Source: Imbricaverruca yamaguchii
Lineage: Eukaryota > Arthropoda > Thecostraca > Neoverrucidae
Assembly: GCA_034440575.1 (NCBI GenBank)
Contig: JAOTOL010001460.1
Location: forward strand, 441,501-505,500
Direction of reading: 5' to 3'
DNA: 64,000 bases
Shown piece after piece: positions 34,301 through 46,300 of this stretch (position 1 is its first letter; each line of letters begins with the position of its first letter). Under the pieces are notes generated by a model, which worked only from the letters and a program-made list of their open reading frames with translations, did not search any database and was not told the origin of the DNA. The position numbers and the translations under genes are program-made.

Positions 34301-37300
34301 TGAGAGGAGGAGCGGTGGTGCTGATGGACGTCTCCCGACAGATACTCGGACGTTAGTGGCTCTGTGCCGGCTGAGAGAGGTGATTCTCGGGGGATGAGAG
34401 GAGGAGCGGTGATGCTGACGGACGTCTGCCGACAGGTACTCGGACGTTAGTGGCTCTGTGCCGGCTGAGAGAGGTGACTCGGGGGATGAGAGGAGGAGCG
34501 GTGATGCTGACGGACGTCTGCCGACAGGTACTCGGACGTTAGTGGCTCTGTGCCGGTTGAGAGAGGTGACTATCGGGGGATGAGAGGAGGAGCGGTGATG
34601 CTGACGGACGTCTGCCGACAGGTACTCGGACGTTAGTGGCTCTGTGCCGGCTGAGAGAGGTGACTCTCGGGGGATGAGAGGAGTGGTGATGCTGACGGAC
34701 GTCTGCCGACAGGTACTCGGACGTTAGTGGCTCTGTGCCGGCTGAGAGAGGTGACTCTCGGGGATGAGAGGAGGAGCGGTGATGCTGACGGACGTCTGCC
34801 GACAGGTACTCGGACGTTAGTGGCTCTGTGCCGGCTGAGAGAGGTGACTCTCGGGGGATGAGAGGAGGAGCGGTGATGCTGACGGACGTCTGCCGACAGG
34901 TACTCGGACGTTAGTGGCTCTGTGCCGGCTGAGAGAGGTGGCTCTCGGGGGATGAGAGGAGCGGTGATGCTGACGGACGTCTGCCGACAGGTACTCGGAC
35001 GTTAGTGGCTCTGTGCCGGCTGATAGAGGTGACTCTCGGGGATGAGAGGAGGAGCGGTGATGCTGACGGACGTCTGCCGACAGGTACTCGGACGTTAGTG
35101 GCTCTGTGCCGGCTGAGAGAGGTGACTCTCGGGGATGAGAGGAGGAGCGGTGATGCTGACGGACGTCTGCCGACAGGTACTCGGACGTCAGTCGGGAGAT
35201 GTCGTTCCCGCGCCGCGGCAAGTCGCTGCTGGACGAGGCTGTGTACGAGCTGGCGGGCCGGGCGGCGTCGCTGTGTCCGTGTCGACTGTCGCTGCGGCTG
35301 ACGCGGCTGGCGCATCTGCACCTGCGCCGCTGCCGGCGGACGGTAGCACGCGCCGGCTGCGGCCCGGCGGAGCCGCTCTACCGGCCACGCCACCCGGTCT
35401 GCCGCGGCGCCGTGTCCGAGTCGGCCTACCTGACGGCGGTGGCCGAGCGGCTGCTGCGCGAGCTGGTGCCACCGCGCGTCCGGCTGGCCGGTTCGCCAGA
35501 GCTGGGGCTGGCGCGCGTGCTGGCGTGCGCCGTGCTGCGCGCCCTGCTAGACCACGTCAGCCAGCCGGCCAACCTGTACCGCTGGCTGCTGGATGCGCTC
35601 GTCGAGACCCACTCGGTGACGGACTCGGCTCCACGCGCCGACACGGCAGAGGCGGCGGCGCGGACGCACCTGCCGCCGGCGGAGGTGCCGCAGCAGCCGG
35701 GCGATACCGCACCAAGGGTCAGTGTGACGGACCAGGCCAGCCAGACGCAGGAGGAGTTCATACTGTCGCCCGGCGTCGACGGCGGCGTCTCGCTGTCGCC
35801 GCCGTACTCCCTGAGGCGGCGGCTGGCCTCGCGCACCTCAGACACCGGCACACAGACCCGCCGTCGCCGCGAGCACCGCTCTGTGCAGGAGGGCATGTGC
35901 GGCGCACTCGCCATCTCCGCGGCGCCGGCCGCGCACCGCAGTGTTCCGATCGCCGCGTGCGGACCGTTCGCCAAGCTGTGGCGGCCGGCCGAGCGGGTGG
36001 GAGACGTGGTCGGTCGCAGTCGGTTCCCGTTCGGAGGTGACGACGTGGTGCAGGGCATCACCGAGCAGGAGTACCGCCGTCGGCTGGACGCCGAGGCCGA
36101 CCGGCTGCAGCGGGTCCGCGAGCGCGCGCGCCGCCGCCGCCGCCGGCTGCAGCACCGGCGCAGCAACAGTCTGGGCGACGTGAGCGGCGTGGAGCTGGCG
36201 CTGGAGCCGGCGCCGGCGGGCCGCGCCACACCGCCCGACGACGCCCTGCCGCCGTCGTACTCGGCCTGCGACCTGCAGTCACTCGGCAACTCGTCCGACG
36301 AGCACGGCCAGAAGCCGGCACTGACGCGCGAGGAGGCCGTCCAGCGGAACCCGCTCAATCGTGCCGACGAGGTGGAAGCCCGGGTGGATCCGGACCGGCC
36401 GGCGCCCGGCTGCCGCCGTCCGCCCGGTCCGACCGTGTCCGACACTGAGCGGGCGGCCTCTGTGTGGGATCCGACCGTCGACCGTCGGCTGTGTGGCACT
36501 ACGCTTGTCGCTGCCGACCGGCCGCCGGTCGGCCGGGTTATGTCGCGCAGCGCCAGCAGCGAGAGCATCCCGCACCGGGCGCGCGCCAAGCTGCAGAGCA
36601 TGCTGCAGTCGGCCACCCAGGGCATCGTCAAGAAGACGGCGGCGCCCGTGTGGGAGCGTGCCCGGCCCGCCCCCGTAGCGGCCCGCTGGTCGGCGCCGCT
36701 GCCGTCCATCGGGACCCCGCTGTCGGCCGACTCTGCCGAGGACGCGTTGGAACAGATCTACTCCCCCACTGGGCTGTCCGCGACGACCGCGGCGCTGTGC
36801 TTTCCCACCGCCGCTCCGTCCTCGCCCACCCCCTATCCCTCGTCTGCCGCGCCGGCGCCTCCTCAGATGGCCTCAGCTCTCCCTGAGATGACCGGGCCGG
36901 CACCTCAGACAGCCTCGGCTCTCGCTGAGGCGGTCGCGTCGGCACCCTCTCAGACAGCCTCGGCTCTCCCTGAGATGGCTGCGCCGGCGCCCCCTCAGAC
37001 AGTCTCAGCTCTTCCTGAGGCTGCTGCACCAGTGCTCTCTCAGACAGCTTCGTCTAACGCTGAGACGGCCGCGCTGGCGCCCTCTCAAACAGCCTCGGTT
37101 CTCCCTGAGGCGGCTGCGCCGGCACCCTCTCAAACAGCCTCGTATCTCGCTGAGACGACCGCGCCGGCGCCCGGCTCCGGCTCCTCCCTCAGCTCCCCCG
37201 AGTACGAGGAGTGCGGCGACTTCGCCGGCACCATCGCCAAGCTGCGGGCTGTGCTGGAGGGCCGCAGTCAGCCGACCAGCAGTCTGAGCAGCAGCACGGA

Positions 37301-40300
37301 CACGCCCAGCTACAGCAGCTGTCCGACGGCCGCGCCGCCGTTCATCGAGGACGACGCCGGCGCACGGGTCACGGTGGGTCCCGGGGTCAGGTAACAGAAG
37401 CGTGTCCAGGATTGGACATTTAGGTGGAAAACATCAGGCAACAGGAATATATATTTACATTCCATGTCAGATGTATATTCATTTCCTTGGCATCCTTTGT
37501 TGATCTGTGTCAGTGCACCTAAGAGATAAGTATATGATAAGAATTCACGCCTAGCATGAATATGATAAGAATTCACGCCTAGCATGCGTGAATTATCAAT
37601 ACCTTCAAGTATCACTCTTGTTTTTGAAGTGGTGCTGGTCTGTGCATAGGGCGAATCGTGCTGTGCAATTAGATGCAAGCCGAATATATGTCAGTGGACA
37701 GTTTAGCCTTCGACGGAAGAATTGGATGGGAAATTGAAAATGAATTTTTCAATTTCTCATCCAAGTTGAGTTGTTCATATTACGTTCGGTGTTTAGCGAT
37801 TGTTCTGACACATTAGAGCATGCTTCCGCCGAGGAAGCCCGCAAGTTTATGGCCGAAACATCAGATTGCTTAATAGGAATTTTTATTTGAGTTGCATATT
37901 AAAATTTGTCTGAGACTGTCGGATGTTTTACTTTGTCGAAATAGTAAAGAACGCGTTATTTTATATGAACCCCAAAGTGGTTTTGACGATCATCATTTTC
38001 AGTTTTCATTATCTGGCATGTTTTTTTGTAGTTCTGTTAACCTTGCATTGGGTTTCAGCATATTTTGCTCCAATTCTAGTAGCAATCAGTGCATCTTCCT
38101 TCACATTGCACCTGTAGTGAGGAAGCAGGAGGTAGTCATTGTTTTCCTCAGCTCAGTCGTCTCGATAATTGTTGATTCCCTGATTCCAACTTGCCAGAAT
38201 ATTTGGAGTATCCATAGACATGTATGGCACCATTGTGAGCGGGCAGCTGACTGCTGAGGCGGCCAACAGGTGGCAGCACCTGTGTCTGTCGGCGGAAGTG
38301 ACAGCATGCGGTCCGTGTTCGACGGCGTGCGACAGCGCCTCTTTAACCGAGACAACAACTCTGCCAGCTCCTCCGGCTCGCCGGGGCCGCGGTCACTCGA
38401 CAGCCTGGTGCACCGCGACTCGTCCACCTCGCTCCTCAGCAACAAGTCAGGTAGTGCGACTGCGCCGCAACTGCACCGCGTGACAATTAGACAACATGAC
38501 TATTGGAGTCGTGATCGTGTTTGTCTCGCGATGGTGTTTGTCTCGTGATGGTGTTCGTCTCGTGATGGTGTATGGGAAGCTATTCAAACAACATGGGGCT
38601 GATTGGAAAATTCGAGTGAGAGATGGTAATAGTGCGTCGGCAATATAAGATGCTATAAAATAGGCCAGCACACATTGGCGGGCTTAGAGGTAATTTTGAT
38701 GTGCTGGCATCAAATACATTTTCCTAGCTTCATCCCATGCATGTTTGTCATAGATGCTACACCGAAGTCCCTTAACAGTCATGCTCAAATTGTGCCCAGG
38801 CTTTGGGAAGTTAAATACGAAACATATTTCTACGAGCGTTGTATTGCGTGCTCAAAGTTATATCGGCTGGGGAGCACTCTCCGAGTCGTGGCCATGGGCA
38901 CGTGTGGTCGGCGGTGGAGTTCAAAACTCCCCGCCGTTTGACACCATCGGGGGTGGAATATGAGGATGTGTGTAAAATGGCGAGAGCTGGGTATGTAGGC
39001 AATGTCTTGTAGTGTCTGGAGAAAGTAATGTCTGGTAGTAGTGTCAGAGTAGCTACATGTTGGTATGCGTGCGACAGAACGTGAGATGGAGCTGGTTTCG
39101 TTCCCCGAGGAGATAATGGAGGCCGCCGAGCTGCCACTGGACGGTCGAATATTCGTCAACGTCATCATCAGCGGCACGGAAACGCAGCGCGAGCGAGGTG
39201 GCGGCGAATATACCCTGTACACGATACAGGTGAGTGCAACTCAGATACCCACTCTGCATAATGCAGGCGAGTGTACCTTAGTTGCCTTTGTACACAATAC
39301 AGGTGAGAGTGTACCTCAGGTACATCCTGCACACGATGCGGGTGAGTGTAGGTAACTCAGGCACGCCTGCACCATACACGCGATTACTATCTTCTCATTG
39401 GCCGCCGTACTGTTGATTCGTTCGGACAAATACTGTGTGGAGCATCGTGGTGACTGTATGGTTATGAACAGGGGTACGACGACATTACTGCTACATATAT
39501 CACTGCTATGTGGCATGACTGCTACGCGACATCGCCGCTGCATACTTTATTACTAAAGACATAGCTGATGTGCAGCATTACTGCTGCACGACATTGCTAC
39601 TGGATACTTTGCTGCTCTAGACGTGAGCATGGAGGATGTGTCATATATTGTAGTATGATGGTCTGTACCTGGCGGCCCATCACGTGTTCTGTCACACCCG
39701 TGTGTCATGTGTAAGAGTACAATGGTCTGTACTTGATGGCTCATTACATGGTCAGTCGCATGTCCAGCCACACCCCTGTGTCATGTGTTACAGTATGATG
39801 GTCTGTACCTGGCAGCTCGTGACATGGCCAGTCATATGCCCCCCCCTCCCCCACCCCCACCACATCTCTGTATCGTATGTTGCAGTACGATGGCCTGTAC
39901 CTGGCGGCCGCTGAGGGCGATGACCAGGACCCTGCCGAGACGTCGATGGTGCTTAAGACGAACGTGGTGCGCCGTCGTTTCCGGGAGTTCCTGAACCTGC
40001 ACTCACGGCTGGAGGCCAGCCCCGAGTACCGACACCTCATTAAAGGTACGAGGAGTGCCGCCACTTGGTCAAAGGTGCGGGGAGTACCGCAAGTTGGTCA
40101 GGGGTACGAAGGGTACTAATGTGCTGTTTTGTTGACATAATAGTCACTGAGCCAGAGACCAGAGTAGAAATTGGTTGGTTATCGGTCCTGATCTGACCAG
40201 GTTTTTAGAGGTTCCAACTCCCAGCCATGTCAAATCCACGTATGACTAATCAGTCCCACAGATCTTCTCATGAGTTGATGCGCCCTTAAGCCCAAATAAT

Positions 40301-43300
40301 CAGTCAATCAGTCTGCTCATGACCGATGCCGTCAGCGAGGCTCCTTGCGAGAGGCTCATGGCTAATATTTGATGTTACTGTATACGCTGTCTCAAATGCA
40401 TTCGTCTATGTTGCGTGCCCTGTCTTTCAAATGGATGTCCTCGTGTGGTATCTCCTGTCCTTCAAGCTGTCGGTGGAAAGCACTAAAAATATGCATGGCG
40501 ATGTGCTTGCATAAATATAGTACAATGCGTGTGTTTCGCCTGTGGCCAGATCACTCCACCTATGACCGACACCCGTCACCTGTGACCAGAACGCGTCACG
40601 ACCCGCGCGCCGCTGCTACAGGGATCAAGGAGCCGAACCGGTGGCAGACGCTGCCGTTTAACCGGCTCGACTCGGCGGCCATAGTGTCGCGGCGCACCTT
40701 CCTCGAGCGCTACCTGTGTCAGCTGTGCGAGCGGCCCTACGTGTCCAGCAGCGACCAGCTCAAGGAGTTCATGGCCTACGAGACAGACGGCAGCATCGCC
40801 TTCATCAGGAAGCCGGTTATCAGCGTGCCCCGTATAGACCAGGTCGGTCGGCTGACAGTGACGGTGACTTCCAGCCGTAGGGTGCTGACACTTGAGGGGT
40901 GGTGGCTGGACGTTGGCATTGACCAGATTCCAATTGACCACCATAAAGCATTTTGTGGTGAAAAATGCATCTTGATTAGGGGAAGGCAACGCCTTAGCGT
41001 TATACTTTCGGGGTGTCACGAAAGATGAATGACCTAATATTTGCTCGACCCCGAGCAAAATTGTTATTAATGTAAGGAAAATGTTTCTATTGGTTGTATG
41101 TCATACTGCTTTGTATTAAGTGCGGTAACGTGTAAAATTTGGCCCATTTTTGAAACTGTAAATATAATAACGAAAACAGGATAATACGTAAAATGTCAGT
41201 GATAGTGGTTTTTATGAACATTGTGATGATGAAGTTATCGGATCGTATATGTTCTTCTGGCTCGAGTAGGCTATTTTACTGGCTGTTTTTTGTTCCTCGA
41301 GTTTATGCACGTCTTATTGACCAACTGACGTGGCAGGTGAACAATCGACAGTATGTTTATCTTCCATTGCTACGATTATCATCTTTTATCTAAAAATGTA
41401 TGGCGACCCAATGGTCGCCATACATTTTTAGATAAAAGATACCATTTAATTGAGCCAGCACTATCACTCTTACTTGGGCCTGGACTCCCCACCTCCACCA
41501 CCTGGCCTGACTATCCACCTAACTGCGTGGGCTGTTTACCTGACTACGTCCAACCTGTAAACCTTTCATTTTTCCATGTGACGTGCAACACCTGTGTCCC
41601 CTATCAGATACTCTGTGACACCGTTGTACCATATCAGATGACCTGCACATTGTTGTCCCTTATCAAAGGAACTGCGACACCATTATCATCTACCAGGCGA
41701 CCTGTAACATTTACCACCTATCAGGTGAACTGTGGCGTCTATGTCCCTTACCGGGTTATCGGTAATATATCTGTCTTCCCATCGGGAAACCTTTGGCATG
41801 TCTGTCTCCATCAGGTGGCTTGCAGCCCTTCTCGTTCAGATAACCCGTGACACCTGTCCTATATCAGATGACCTGTAACGCCCCAGGCGCCGTCAGGTGA
41901 CCTGTGACATTGATGTCTCCATCAGATGACCCGGGACACTTCTGTCTCTTATCATGACCTGTATCACCTTTGTCGCCATTAGGTGATCTGTGACGCTGCC
42001 GTCCCCATCAGCTGACCTGTGACCCGCCTGCTGACGCCTATCCTCTGTCATGACCTGTATAACCTCTGTCGCCATTAGGTGATCTGTGACGCTGCTGGTC
42101 ACAGGTCATCAGCTGACCTGTGACCCGCATGCTGATGCCTGTCCTCTGTCATGACCTGTATCACCTCTGTCGCCATTAGGTGATCTGTGACGCTGCCGTC
42201 CCCATCAGCTGACCTGTGACCCGCCTGCTGACGCCTGTCCTTGTGCAGATGTTCGCCAAGACAATGTCTGGCGTGCTGAAGACGATCCGGACGGCACTGC
42301 CCAGCTTCGACAACCACGAGCCGCAGAGGAAGAACTCCGACGACGGTCAACCCGTCAGCCTCGGTTACAAGTACAACGTGCACGTCATGTGCGGAACCGA
42401 TGAACAGGTATATACTGACGACGAGAGTCTGACGACGAGAATCTGACGACGAGAGTCTGACGACGAGAGTCTGACGACGAGAGTCTGACGACGAGAGTCT
42501 GACGACGAGAGTCTGACGACGAGAGTCTGACGACGAGAGTCTGACGACGAGAGTCTGACGACGAGAGTCTGACGACGAGAGTCTGACGACGAGAGTCTGA
42601 CGACGAGAGTCTGACGACGAGAGTCTGACGACGAGAGTCTGACGACGAGAGTCTGACGACGAGAGTCTGACGACGAGAGTCTGACGACGAGAGTCTGACG
42701 ACGAGAATCTGACGACGAGAGTCTGACGACGAGAGTCTGACGACGAGAGTCTGACGACGAGAGTCTGACGACGAGAGTCTGACGACAAGAGTCTGACGAC
42801 GAGAGTCTGACGACGAGTATCTGACGACGAGAGTCTGACGACGAGAATCTGACGACGAGAGTCTGACGACGAGAGTCTGACGAGTATATACCCCAGTATC
42901 GGCGACGAGTAGAGCTTGCACGTCATGTGCAGAACGGACGAACAGGTACCGCGTCTGGCAAGTGTATACCCCAGTGTCGGCTGCGGTTCGGCCTCTGACA
43001 GTGTATTCTGTGTCTCGGCCGCAGCCGCAGCGAGTCGTGGCAGCTCATGCGACCAGTGCCTTGCCTGACCAGTGCCCCGTCTCCTCATGGAGGGAAGACG
43101 TGGTCGTATTGCCCTGCCTTGTTCAGCAGACGATCACTGCCACGGATGGAGAGCGGCTGACATTTTGTCGCTGTGGTGTGCCTTTGACGTGATTATTTGG
43201 TCTTGCCTATTGTAACGGGGCTAGCGTTACGCCCCACAATTAATATGCAGTTATCGGCGGCGGGCGTGCGGTCGGTACGGTACGGGGCGTATCGGACCGT

Positions 43301-46300
43301 ACCGTACCGCCACCGTGCCCCAGGTGGCGGTACGGTATAGTTTCCATCAGTGTCCCGAGCTGACGCCTGTTCGGGGACTTTGACCATGTATCTCGTGAGA
43401 TCCGTGAGACCGGTATCCATGCAGGGATCGCGTCGTCGACCGATCCCCCTTCCTCTCAAGTATTGTGCAGGCTGTTTCATCAGCTGGTGCGTTACTGTGA
43501 CGTCCCATTAGCTCATTGGTGCACGGATAGGCGAAAACAGAGTTGTTATACGTTTGTTGTCGGAAGACCTAGAAGCAGTATTGGATTTTCACTTCTCGTT
43601 GTTGGATTCGGAGTTCATAATCCTTGAGTTCATGCAATTGCGCAATTACAGAGTGCATAATATCTGGTAACCACGGGGTCATACAAGTTTCTGAGAGTTT
43701 CTGAGACAATACTCAGAAGAAGTTTCTGTTTCTGAGACACAAGTTTCTGAGACAAAGGAATGCAAAGTCTTGTTTTTCCATTCAAGAAACATACATTACA
43801 GGTGTTCCCACAAAGCCTTAGCATTCCACAAAGCCTAAGCATGTGTCCTGGTGCTGGCTCACAGAAAAACCGAATTCACTTAGTGTGCAAAATTTACATA
43901 GCAGTCAGCTGTATTGTGCTGTTGGACAAGTTATAAATATGCTGTCATGGGCAAGAAGTGATGCATTTAATCAAGATTGATTTTCCATGCTAGTTCGGTT
44001 ATATTTCAACTTCGTGAATGTAGGTATATTGCTATGATGAAACATATTATTGAAGCTTGAGGTATCCACAAGACACGTCTCACACAGTTTGTCACCATGA
44101 AGGAAACAAATGGGTTATGCTTGGTTAGGCTATAAGTTGGGCTGTACTCTTAGGTTGGACATTTTTTTAAATCAAATTTAATGGTTTTTTTTCAAAGAAT
44201 TGGTTTTTTAATGGATCAGCAAAGTTAGGTTGTCAGGTTATGTTCAGTAATTTGCATTTTTAAAGACAAATACTGGTTGAAAATTTTCACTTTCAAGATA
44301 GCTGTTTTTTTGCAAGGAAGGTTAGGCTAGGTTAGGTTACTAATGTGCTGCTTTGTTGACATAATAGCCACTGAGCAGGGTTAAAATAATGGGTTTTCGT
44401 TAGGTGTGAGATGTCGAAATGAGCACAGTAGGATGTCTACATTTCCCACGGAGTTAGTGTCGTTTAAAATGCTTTTGATGTCTTGCAGACTCAAATTTGA
44501 GCCCATGGTGTAGGCACTATGGCTGTACCGTTTTGAGATACATAATTTATGAAGCTATTTTCGGGATATGTAGAATAATAACTATGCTATAAACTGGTAT
44601 TGTATGCCATGTCACATTATAGGTAATCCCTTTTCTTGGAATTGTATTGTGAAGTGTTTGTGTATCGACATTCCTTATCGAGAGTATGCACATGCTACTT
44701 ACACACGAGATACTGTTGGAAAGGAGACACCCAAGACTTCATGAGCATGCATCGAGCAGCAGGATGTAGATGCTTGTTGGAGAAGGATGCTGATTGAGTA
44801 TTCAGAGAGTGGTGTATTCCACCCTATTTCACGAATAATTTATCACTGCCACTGAGTGATGACCAGAGTAGAAATTGGTTGGCTATCGGTGCTGATCCGA
44901 CCAGCTAGGTTAGGGTAGATTATGCCGAATTTTTTATTTCTTTTGCATGCTGCTTTTTATACTATATTGCCCAACTTCAAGCCCATTTATTGGTGTTGTT
45001 CTGCCTGGGAACTGAGAAGTATGCATTTACTGTGTTGAAATGGGTGGTCACAGCATGTAAGCCGTATTTATAAACATTGCATTGGGAAAAGTAATTACAA
45101 GAACTCAAAATTACCATAACCTGCAAATTTACAAATTGAAACGAAGTGACGATGAACAAGAATCATGCCTTTTACCTCAACAACCACAAAACCTCAATAT
45201 CCCTTGTGGAAAATGATTGGTCCTGAACCCCGTGCTGAGGAATGTCCATGGCATGGTTGGATTTTAAAAAATAATGTGTCAAGTCTGAAAAAAGACTGAC
45301 ACCCACTAAATCAAGACTGACACCCACGCTCTTCCAGAGACACGCGCCTGAGAACGAAAATATAAAAATACCAACAATGGCTTCCTCCTCGGCTTCGCAC
45401 CTTGGCCTGAAAAACACCATGACCTTCAAAACGACTATCAAGGCCGTCAGCGACTTGTGTTATATTGTCACAAAAACAATGCAATCAAGACAGGCTGCTC
45501 TTTTATCTTTCGTCAGAACGATGTATTTCCATTGGCTGAGTTCAAACCACTAAGCCAATTAGCAGCCTCCCTACAGTCATCTGGAGTTGACGAAAGACCA
45601 GCAAGCAGCTCTTTGCCACCCAGGAGTTCGCAATGTATAAGCCTAACTTTTTTTTTAATTTTCGCTGGCGCTAAATTTTCGTTTCCCCGCGGAATGGGAG
45701 AAATTCGTTGTCGGAGTGGCATAGACACTACTATTGCCACCAGTTTGTCTTTCATTGAAACAATGCAGGTCATGAAATGGAATGACACTGTAATTTCTGG
45801 TTACATGGTGCTCCATTTAACTGCAAAATGTAGCCACATTTGAAGAACGTCTTGGAGCCATTTAGGTCATTTACATGCTCAAAATCCATCGGATATCTTT
45901 TTTCTTCTATTGCTTGGTATTTATCCAGGATGCAAAACGATCAGTTTTATTGATGTCAATTGATGTAACACGTAAAAATCTTCAAGGAAGAAAAAGGAAT
46001 GTATTATGCATAGCATTTGTTAGCCGTAGTTTAAATAGCTCCGACCGGCGTGGCAGCTGGAGAGCTTCGAATACGTCGAATCCAAGAAGCGCCGTTCGGG
46101 TCTGGCCAGTCTGGGAATGGTGGTTTCTCTTCATTAGGCGAGCCGATAATAGAGGTTTCCTTTACTTGGCGATTAATTTTTCTTGTAAGCACTGAGTTGC
46201 CCACTGGATTGAAAGTGACTCGTAGGCATCACCAACATTGGTAGGAACGACGACCTTCCAATCTACTATCAATATCTTCGCCATTGAAATTATTGGCCGG

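Noticed and set aside
35135..36040. 301-codon + strand frame overlapping the start of exon 3
   Set aside because: Alternative frame of the minisatellite and exon 3 with low-complexity Ala/Arg/Gly composition; the PXA domain is in the other frame.
35426..36709. 427-codon - strand open frame
   Set aside because: Antisense shadow of the very GC-rich exon 3, which has a clear PXA domain and correct splice phases on the + strand.
41381..41440. microRNA precursor
   Set aside because: A perfect 28-bp stem with a 4-base loop is shorter and too perfect for an animal pre-miRNA; no expression evidence. Kept only as a structural oddity.
42099..43088. 329-codon - strand open frame, Ser/Arg/Val rich
   Set aside because: Produced by the 14-bp minisatellite in intron 8; antisense to exon 8.
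44325..44338. Arthropod-type telomere repeat (TTAGG)n
   Set aside because: Only two or three loose GGTTAGG copies occur; not an array.
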